NCBI GenBank assembly: GCA_007123775.1
Contig: SLGK01000033.1
Location: 1-64,000, forward strand
Reading direction: 5' to 3'
DNA: 64,000 nt
Origin: Anaerolineae bacterium
GTDB taxonomy: Bacteria; Chloroflexota; Anaerolineae; Promineifilales; Promineifilaceae
Positions 36,601-43,011 of this stretch are shown here, in pieces; positions within the stretch are counted from its first letter, which is position 1; every line of letters begins with the position of its first letter. Below the pieces are notes generated by a model. The model had not been told where the DNA came from. It made no database searches and worked only from the letters and a program-made list of their open reading frames with translations. The position numbers and the translations under genes were made by a program.

Positions 36601-37867
36601 ACAGGACCGTAGCCGGGCCAGCAGCTATCTGCTCAATACCAGCGTTTTGCGAATTGGTACGGGATTACTGGGCAGTGTGCCTATCTTTTTCTATTTGTGG
36701 GGGGTCAATGCGGCCGGCAACCCGCTGCCCCGCGCTGAAGTAATGGCTATCTTACTGATCATGGTGGGTATGGTCTTCTCCGGCATGGCCCAGGGGGTGA
36801 CGGGGCTGTTTTATGTGTATGAGCAGGCGGAAGTACCCGCGGCCATGACCACTGTGACCACGCTACTCAAGGTGGGCTTTGGCGTCAGCGTTTTGCTATT
36901 GGGCTATGGCTTTGTGGGCTTAGCGGCCGTTTCCATTCTGGTTAACCTGATTACGCTGGCCCTGTTGGTGGGACTGGCTCTGCGTCGCTTCGACCTGCCC
37001 GGACCCTGGCGGCTGGACTGGCGCTTGCAGCGGCGCATGGTGCAGATGGGCTATCCGCTCATGCTCATCCACCTGCTGCAAACCGTTTTTATTTCTATTG
37101 ACGTGATCATTTTGCGCCAGTTGAGCGGCGAGGAGGTGGTGGGCTGGTACAACAGCGCCTACAAATGGTTCAACGCCCTGCAAATCATCCCCTCCTTCTT
37201 TACGCTGGCCCTGTTCCCCATCATCTCGCGGGAAATTACCCGCTCGCTTGATTCGGCGCGACGGATGTACCGGCTCTCTCTAAAGCTGATGTTCCTGCTG
37301 GCGTTGCCCATCGCCGCCGCCACCACCTTCATGGCCACATTTCTGGTGCAAGTGGTGGCCGGGGACGAGTTTTTGCCTCACGGAGCGGTGGCTTTGCAGT
37401 TAGTGATGTGGTCGATTCCGCTGGGGTGGCTTAACAGCGTGACCAACTATGTCCTCATTGCCCTGGGGCTAGAACGGATGCAGCCGCGTGCCTTTGCCAT
37501 TGCCGTCGGCTTTAATGTAACAACCAATCTGATCTTCATCCCGATGGTGGCCTATGGGTACGTGGTAGCGGCCGTTACCACCATTCTGTCGGAACTGGTC
37601 CTGCTACTTCTGTTTAACTATTATCTGCGGCAAAAGATGCCGGGGCTGAATTGGTGGGCTTTTTTGTGGCGACCGGGGTTGGTAACGGCCGTTTCCTTCC
37701 TGGTCATGTGGGGCGGTACGCAGCTAATTGGCTGGCTCGTAGGCGTGCCCCTGGGTCTGTTAGTCTACGCGGCCGGCCTCTGGCTGCTGCGCGTCATCGG
37801 GGACGAAGAGCGTCAGATCATGGCCGATATTTTACCCGCCAGTCTGACCAACCGTTGGCAAAAGTGA
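33674..37867 (+). CDS. 1397-aa fusion: YfhO-like multi-TM protein plus flippase (Wzx/MATE-like polysaccharide biosynthesis) domain
   Basis: N-terminal multi-TM YfhO-like region with extracytoplasmic domain; C-terminal NSFVPMALNLFNKAIDFLFAAFYLRVLGPAGAGSYASAIAAAGLFDII typical flippase; TTG or GTG (33683) start. Confidence 0.78.
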   Translation: MLIVSRLRRYQLDLWLVAGFFILPLLFFGNVTLTGQTMVPADNLYQWQPWQAAADDFGIDRPQNALITDLVIQNYPWKRFIRESLSQGEIPLWNPHLFAGMPFLATGQNAGYYPFNILFLLLPLSQAYGWYTISQLWLAGALAYFLGRVLGLKRPSSFIIGLVYQGCGFMLTSAAVFPMIIGAAAWLPLLLASIEKIVQSRAAPGDGGRKDGRRKTEDGKEDLGPPSSVLRPDRTLLWVLLGAVALGMQLLAGHVEITYYTLLVMGLFAAWRLVGSGWLVAGREWRGAGRRLLEKSGWLLGMVGLGLLLGAVQLVPLFEIGQVNFREGAATLAEVRSWGFPLRRIITLALPNFFGNPIHQGYVDALTGAYIPLAGTSEWGIKNYVEGGIYFGILPLLLLLLGIWHGLRQRWLRHHTLFWVGLSGFSLAFIFGTPLYAILYYGLPFINQLHTPFRWVFPLSLCVAVLAGQGVEYLLAGKRDLTGLKDLSGLLAGLAIAGGLLLLLGLLASRPAFGQIEPVLDRIFRSLALADLAFPHARAFYSYQFRHLLILAGMLIGSGLILVFSHYASRITHYASRITLSLAALLIMADVAIANWGFHTAVSPTLLDHKPQMVQWLKEQPGPWRLTSYNPGGDIPFHANSAWLFDFEDIRGYDSMIPRQYTDYMGLIEPQGGLEFNRIQPLTTWDGLHSPLLDVLNVKYVITSEQIESPKYTAVWEGEGVRIYENLGVAPRAYTLPASSLVVADDALAALTQFDPRHHVVVERDEDLTGWQTSSARNLSGLNLPNLSGLMGPADIVGYGNIEVVVTTATDQPSFLILNDSYFPGWKAFVRPLHSDDRDEFEAPIHRVNGNFRGVLLDAGEWQVRFRYSPITFQLGGLASAMGLLIILFSAGVWGWQQVNQPQTQLSLSRSLAKNSFVPMALNLFNKAIDFLFAAFYLRVLGPAGAGSYASAIAAAGLFDIISNFGLNMLLIREVSQDRSRASSYLLNTSVLRIGTGLLGSVPIFFYLWGVNAAGNPLPRAEVMAILLIMVGMVFSGMAQGVTGLFYVYEQAEVPAAMTTVTTLLKVGFGVSVLLLGYGFVGLAAVSILVNLITLALLVGLALRRFDLPGPWRLDWRLQRRMVQMGYPLMLIHLLQTVFISIDVIILRQLSGEEVVGWYNSAYKWFNALQIIPSFFTLALFPIISREITRSLDSARRMYRLSLKLMFLLALPIAAATTFMATFLVQVVAGDEFLPHGAVALQLVMWSIPLGWLNSVTNYVLIALGLERMQPRAFAIAVGFNVTTNLIFIPMVAYGYVVAAVTTILSELVLLLLFNYYLRQKMPGLNWWAFLWRPGLVTAVSFLVMWGGTQLIGWLVGVPLGLLVYAAGLWLLRVIGDEERQIMADILPASLTNRWQK
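34287..34372. repeat. GGACGGA/TCCGTCC hairpin repeat inside coding sequence
   Basis: gcgacggaggacggaaggacggaagacggaagacggaggacgg...ctcggtcctccgtcctcggtcctccgtcc; translated in frame as GDGGRKDGRRKTEDGKEDLGPPSSVLRPD. Confidence 0.85.
35106..35143. repeat. GACCTGTCAGGTC-type hairpin inside coding sequence
   Basis: agatctgacaggtcttaaagacctgtcaggtct. Confidence 0.75.
35366..35411. repeat. TACGCAC-type repeat inside coding sequence
   Basis: gccattacgcctcacgcattacgcactacgcatcacgcatcacg, translated SHYASRITHYASRIT. Confidence 0.75.
35972..36042. repeat. GACCTGTCAGGTC-type repeats inside coding sequence
   Basis: gacctgacaggttggcagacttcgtctgctcgaaacctgtcaggtctaaatctaccaaacctgtcaggtct. Confidence 0.75.
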
Positions 37868-38027
37868 CTAAATGGACCTGCGAGCTAACGTGGTATCGCC
37901 CAGGTCTCCCTCAAAACGCTACCATGCACCGACCAGGTTCGCAGATTGTAGAGCCAACCGCATGTTGGTACAATCAGACTGGGCCGTGTCAGCATTTAGC
38001 CGACACAAGGCAAGAAAAAACGGACTG

Positions 38028-40064
38028 ATGGCTATTCTATACACCCGCTACCTGGGCCAATCCTTTGGTGACTTCGATCTTTTTCGCGGCATCAGCGTCA
38101 GCATTGCCAACGACGGCAAAGTGGGGCTGGTGGGGCCAAACGGCATTGGCAAAACCTCTCTGTTGCTGATTCTGGCCAGACTGGCCCAGCCCTCGGCTGG
38201 TCAGGTCTACATGGCTAAAAACGCCACCCTCGGCTACCTACCCCAGGAATCGGCCGATGCTTTTATAGATGCAACGCACACCGTCTACGACGAAATGCTG
38301 ACCTTGTTTGCGGAAATACGGCAGCAGGAAGCAACGCTGCGTCAGTTGGAGCAGGAAATGGCCCAGGGCCACGCCTCTGAGGAGTTGTTGACCCGCTACA
38401 GCCAGGCTCAGGAAGCTTTCGAACTGGCCGGGGGTTACGATTACGAGTTAGAAATTAGACAGGTGTTGACCGGCCTCGGCTTTGATCGCTCTGACTGGGC
38501 TATGCCGCTGGCCCACCTGAGCGGTGGCCAGAAGACGCGGCTGCTGCTGGCCCGGCTGCTGCTAGAAAAGCCCGACCTGCTCATCCTCGACGAGCCAACC
38601 AATCATCTGGACGTAAGCGCGATTGAGTGGCTAGAAGGTACGCTCAAGGGGTGGAACGGGGCACTGCTGCTTGTCAGCCACGACCGCTACTTTTTGGACC
38701 GGGTGGTTAACACCATCTGGGAAATGGGCGCCGGGGGCATTGTCACCTACCGAGGCAATTACAGCGCGTACGTGGTGCAGCGGGAGGAGCGTTGGCGCCT
38801 GCAGGAAGAGGCGTACCAAAGCCTGATGGAGCGGCTGCACAAGGAAATGGATTATATCCGGCGCAACATGGCCGGGCAGCGCACGCAGATGGCTCAGGGC
38901 AAGCTGAGCCGGCTGGCGCGGGAGGTAGAAGCGATTCACGCGGGCGGGCTAGACGTGCTGGCCAAGCTAAAAAGCAAGGGCTGGGCGCAGGTAGTCGATG
39001 AAGTAGGACTGGACGGCCGTCCCGCCGCCACCATCGCCGAACTCCACCAGCGCATCAACCAGATACCGGCCCCAACACGGCCGTTAACCCTCAAAATGAC
39101 GATCCCGCGTGCCGACCGCAGCGGCGATCAGGTGCTACGAAGCCAGGATTTGGTCGTGGGCTATCCGGGCACGGTTCTTTTTGAGTCAGAAGATTTGCAG
39201 TTGCAGCGGGGCGAAACGGCCGCGCTAATTGGCCCCAACGGTGCCGGCAAATCAACACTGCTGCGGACCATCCTCAGCGAGATTCCCCCGCTGGGGGGCA
39301 GTCTGAAGCTGGGGGCCAGCCTGGAACTGGGCTACTTTTCCCAAACCCACGACGAACTCAATCCGGCACGCACCGTTCTGGATGAATTCTTGCATCAGTA
39401 CCCGATGCTCAACAGCGAGGCTCGTTCTTATCTGGCACGCTTTTTGTTTCGGGGCGACGACGTCTACCAGCAGGTAGGCAGCCTGAGCGGTGGCGAACGC
39501 AGCCGGCTGGCGCTGGCCATTTTGCTCTACCAGGGAGCCAACTTCTTGCTGCTGGACGAACCAACCAACCATCTGGATATTCCGGCTCAGGAGGAATTGC
39601 AGGCGGAGTTGGAAGCATTTAATGGTACAATTCTAATGGTATCGCATGACCGCTACCTGGTAGACCGGCTGGCGACGCAAATTTGGGAGGTGGCCAACGG
39701 CCGTTTACACGTTTATGCCGGCCCTTATCAAGAATATCTGGCCTGGCGCTCCCAATCCAAAACAGCAGCGTCACAAGCGGCCATTTCGGCCACAGCCAAC
39801 AGCCACGACCATAACAACGGTCAAAGTCCGGGCAAGCAGGGTCTGAGCAAAAACGAACAACGCCTGCTGGCCCAAAGAATACAGGCTGTAGAAAGCGAAA
39901 TTGCCGCCGCTGAACAACATCTCGACGACCTGACACAGGCGCTACAAACGGCTACCGAGGCCCAGGCTTTTGACAGGATACAGAGCCTGGGCATAGAATA
40001 CGAAGCAGCCCAAAAACGTGTCGAGGCCTTATTAGAAAAATGGACGCAACTGGCCCAGGAGTAG
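38028..40064 (+). CDS. ABC-F family ATPase
   Basis: Two ABC domains (GPNGIGKTSLLLILARL...LSGGQKTRLLLARLLLEKPDLLILDEPTNHLD; GPNGAGKSTLLRTILSE...LSGGERSRLALAILL) without TM segments. Confidence 0.93.
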   Translation: MAILYTRYLGQSFGDFDLFRGISVSIANDGKVGLVGPNGIGKTSLLLILARLAQPSAGQVYMAKNATLGYLPQESADAFIDATHTVYDEMLTLFAEIRQQEATLRQLEQEMAQGHASEELLTRYSQAQEAFELAGGYDYELEIRQVLTGLGFDRSDWAMPLAHLSGGQKTRLLLARLLLEKPDLLILDEPTNHLDVSAIEWLEGTLKGWNGALLLVSHDRYFLDRVVNTIWEMGAGGIVTYRGNYSAYVVQREERWRLQEEAYQSLMERLHKEMDYIRRNMAGQRTQMAQGKLSRLAREVEAIHAGGLDVLAKLKSKGWAQVVDEVGLDGRPAATIAELHQRINQIPAPTRPLTLKMTIPRADRSGDQVLRSQDLVVGYPGTVLFESEDLQLQRGETAALIGPNGAGKSTLLRTILSEIPPLGGSLKLGASLELGYFSQTHDELNPARTVLDEFLHQYPMLNSEARSYLARFLFRGDDVYQQVGSLSGGERSRLALAILLYQGANFLLLDEPTNHLDIPAQEELQAELEAFNGTILMVSHDRYLVDRLATQIWEVANGRLHVYAGPYQEYLAWRSQSKTAASQAAISATANSHDHNNGQSPGKQGLSKNEQRLLAQRIQAVESEIAAAEQHLDDLTQALQTATEAQAFDRIQSLGIEYEAAQKRVEALLEKWTQLAQE

Positions 40065-40071
40065 GCCCACA

Positions 40072-41316
40072 ATGACAACTTTGGCGATAGACAAACTGAT
40101 TATTGGTCTGACCGGCAATATTGCCACAGGCAAGTCGGCCGTTTTGCGGCTGGCGGCTGAACGCGGTGCGCTGGTCATTGATGCCGACAAGCTGGTCCAC
40201 AATCTGCTGGACAATGACAGCGACATACAATCGGCGATTGCCCTGGCCTTTGGTCCCCGGGTGCGGCTGGCAGACGGCCGTATTGACCGCCAGGCACTCG
40301 GTGAAATTGTGTTCCAGGACCCTGCTGCCTTACGCGATTTAGAAATGATGATCCATCCGGCCGTGCGCCGGGCTATCTTTGAGCAGATCAGCCAGAGCGA
40401 TGCCCCGGTTGTGATCATTGAAGCAATCAAGCTGCTCGAAGGTGATCTGGTGACGCTTTGCGACCAGATTTGGGTAACGCGCTGCTCACCTAAGCGGCAG
40501 TTACAGCGGCTGTTGGTTTGCCGGGGCATGGATCATGATACCGCCCGACAGCGTATGAGAGCGCAACCGCCGCAGGAAGAAAAGGTAGCCCAGGCGGACG
40601 TAGTCATTGACACCGACGGCCTGATGGAAACCACTGAAGCTCAGTTCAATCTGGCCTGGGGTCGTCTCCCATCACCGGGCGAAGTTGCCACCAAAGAGCT
40701 GACGCTGCCCAACGGGCAAACTTCTTTTGCCAGCCCTAAGGCCCCCTCAAAACCCACGACATCGCAACCCGCGCTCAATACATCTCTGAAACCGCTTCCC
40801 CCGCTGTCGCCCGTCAACCGGCCCGATGACCTGGCCGTTCGGCGCGCCCGCCCCTCAGACATTCCGGCTATCTTGTTGTTGATGCAGCAGGCCACTGATG
40901 GCCAGGTAAAAATGAAGCGTGCCGATTTGTTGATTGCACTTGGTGAGCGCAGCTATTTTATCGGGCAGCGGAATAGCGAGGTAAGGGCCGTCTTTGGCTG
41001 GCATATTGAAAATCTGGTGGCCAGTGTTGACCAGATTTACATCTACCCACCAGCAGAAACGGCCGTTGCCGGAGCGGCCATCCTGGAAGAGATCGAAGGC
41101 TCGGCCGACCAGCATATTGCCGAGCTGGTGGTGGTCTTTCTGGCCGCGGACGCCGGGCCTGAGTTAAGGCAGTTATTGGCTGACCGGGCGTACACGGCCG
41201 TAACTGACCTGAGTATTTTGCCCCGAAGCTGGCAAACGGGGATCGTCGAACATCAGCCAGAAAACAGCGCCATATTTATTCGCATTTTGCGCGAGCGCAT
41301 AACGGTGGCCCAATAG
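40072..41316 (+). CDS. coaE: Dephospho-CoA kinase fused to a C-terminal acetyltransferase-like domain
   Basis: IIGLTGNIATGKSAVLRLAAERGALVIDADKLVH CoaE P-loop and core; C-terminal VRRARPSDIPAILLLMQQAT GNAT-like start. Confidence 0.85.
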   Translation: MTTLAIDKLIIGLTGNIATGKSAVLRLAAERGALVIDADKLVHNLLDNDSDIQSAIALAFGPRVRLADGRIDRQALGEIVFQDPAALRDLEMMIHPAVRRAIFEQISQSDAPVVIIEAIKLLEGDLVTLCDQIWVTRCSPKRQLQRLLVCRGMDHDTARQRMRAQPPQEEKVAQADVVIDTDGLMETTEAQFNLAWGRLPSPGEVATKELTLPNGQTSFASPKAPSKPTTSQPALNTSLKPLPPLSPVNRPDDLAVRRARPSDIPAILLLMQQATDGQVKMKRADLLIALGERSYFIGQRNSEVRAVFGWHIENLVASVDQIYIYPPAETAVAGAAILEEIEGSADQHIAELVVVFLAADAGPELRQLLADRAYTAVTDLSILPRSWQTGIVEHQPENSAIFIRILRERITVAQ

Positions 41317-41385
41317 CAGTTAAAAGGTGAGTAATTGCTCAGGACCGCTTGCTGAGTAAAGACAATAGGGAGTAAGGTTAAGCTT

Positions 41386-41610
41386 ATGGAATCTGTAAAG
41401 TCTTGGGTGCAACAGCATCCTAATCTGACGGCCTGGTTCGTTTTGGCAACCGGCATGGTAGCGCTTCTCGTTTTCGAGGCGCGCCGCGTTGGTCTGGCTG
41501 CTTCGCAATGGTTCTGGCTCATTGTGATTACCATTCTGGTTGCCGGTCTTTGTATCTGGATCATTAGCTGGGGCGAAGAGGATGAGGAAGAAACGGCCGT
41601 TTCTGAATAA
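41386..41610 (+). CDS. Small single/two-TM membrane protein
   Basis: 74-aa ORF MESVKSWVQQHPNLTAWFVLATGMVALLVFEARRVGL...EEDEEETAVSE. Confidence 0.65.
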   Translation: MESVKSWVQQHPNLTAWFVLATGMVALLVFEARRVGLAASQWFWLIVITILVAGLCIWIISWGEEDEEETAVSE

Positions 41611-41645
41611 AACCGTCACCGCCTATCAGCACACTTTACGCGCTT

Positions 41646-42815
41646 TTGGCTACCGTACAGACGGCCGTAGCCAGCACAATACCCACCGTTATGTATAACA
41701 GCGACTACTCTGCCTACTATGCTCCGCCCGATCCGGCCAGCCTGCTACAGCGCGACATAGCCCCATACTTTGCCGTCCATGACGTAACCGTCGATTGGGC
41801 CCAGCCCAAGCAGATTCGCTTTCGTGGCCAGTTTATCTTGGACCCGGCCGACTGCTTTGACGAACTGCGACAGCGTTTTGAATGGCACGGCTTTACCCCT
41901 ATTATCCGTAAAGAGGGCGACCTGGTAGCTTTGATTGCCCTGCCCTACGTCTTCGATCCGCCCAACTCCCGCTGGATTATCAATCTGCTTCTTTTTGTCG
42001 CCACTGTCTTTTCCACCCTATACATTGGGGCCATCTACGAAACGGGCGATTTACAACTGGGCCTGCGCGAGATATGGCGCGGTTGGCCTTTCAGCTTTAG
42101 CATTATGCTCATTCTGGGCGCACACGAACTGGGCCACTACTTTGCTGCCCGATACCACAACGTACCCGTCACGTTACCCTACTTTATCCCCCTACCAACC
42201 AGCTTCTCGCTGATCGGTACGTTAGGAGCCTTTATCCAGTTAAAAGCCCCGGTTAAGAACAAACGCGCCCTGCTGGATGTCGGCGTTTCCGGTCCGCTGG
42301 CAGGTCTGGTTTTTGCTCTACCCATTTTTTGGTATGGCCTGGCTACTTCTGATGTGGCTCCGCTACCCAGTTACCCGTTCTACTATGAAGGCAATTCGCT
42401 GGCCTACATCCTGTCGAAGCTGGTCATTTTTGGCGAGATGCTGCCCGGCGGCGGCCAGGATGTTTACCTGAATCAAATGGCCTGGGCTGGCTGGGTGGGG
42501 CTGTTTGTCACAGGGATGAATTTGATGCCTGTGGGCCAGTTGGATGGCGGTCACATCTCTTACGTGCTGTTCGGCCAGCAGGCCAGACGCTTCTACTGGC
42601 CGGTGATTATTAGTCTGGGGCTGCTGATGGTTGTTACCCAAACCTATACCTGGGGGCTGTGGCTGGTGCTGCTGATTGTATTCGGCCGTCGCTACGCTGA
42701 GCCACTGGATGATGTCACACCCCTTGACGGCCGGCGGCGGGCCATAGCTATTTTGGCGATGGTTGTGTTTGTCTTCGTGTTCGTGCCCACGCCTTTCAGC
42801 ATCATGACGCCCTGA
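41646..42815 (+). CDS. Site-2 protease family (M50) membrane metallopeptidase
   Basis: HELGHYFAARYHNVPVTLPYFIPLP; MPVGQLDGGHISYVLFG; start uncertain (TTG 41646 or ATG 41691). Confidence 0.9.
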   Translation: MATVQTAVASTIPTVMYNSDYSAYYAPPDPASLLQRDIAPYFAVHDVTVDWAQPKQIRFRGQFILDPADCFDELRQRFEWHGFTPIIRKEGDLVALIALPYVFDPPNSRWIINLLLFVATVFSTLYIGAIYETGDLQLGLREIWRGWPFSFSIMLILGAHELGHYFAARYHNVPVTLPYFIPLPTSFSLIGTLGAFIQLKAPVKNKRALLDVGVSGPLAGLVFALPIFWYGLATSDVAPLPSYPFYYEGNSLAYILSKLVIFGEMLPGGGQDVYLNQMAWAGWVGLFVTGMNLMPVGQLDGGHISYVLFGQQARRFYWPVIISLGLLMVVTQTYTWGLWLVLLIVFGRRYAEPLDDVTPLDGRRRAIAILAMVVFVFVFVPTPFSIMTP

Positions 42816-42863
42816 TCAAGGGTTGCCAACACGTCTGGAATTGGCTATACTACGGGTCGCTTT

Positions 42864-42935
42864 GGCGCCATAGCTCAGTGGCAGAGCGGAGGACTCATAA
42901 GCCTTAGGTCGCTGGTTCGACCCCAGCTGGCGCCA
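42864..42935 (+). tRNA. tRNA-Met (anticodon CAT)
   Basis: GGCGCCA/TGGCGCC acceptor, D-arm GCTCAGTGGCAGAGC, anticodon loop CTCATAA, T-arm GCTGGTTCGACCCCAGC; A31-G39 mismatch in anticodon stem. Confidence 0.9.
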
Positions 42936-42950
42936 CAATAACTTTCAACC

Positions 42951-42985
42951 AACGGCCGTCTCCCGCGAGACGGCCGTTTCGTTTT
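42951..42985 (+). terminator. Rho-independent-like terminator after tRNA-Met
   Basis: AACGGCCGTCTC-CCGC-GAGACGGCCGTT followed by T-rich tcgtttt. Confidence 0.75.
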
Positions 42986-43011
42986 GGTGAGTGGAGTAGC
43001 GGAGCATCAGA

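Noticed and set aside
37872-38027. N-terminal 52-aa extension of the ABC-F ORF
   Set aside because: Non-conserved-looking sequence; ABC-F proteins start near MAILYTRYLGQSFGDFDLF, matching ATG at 38028.
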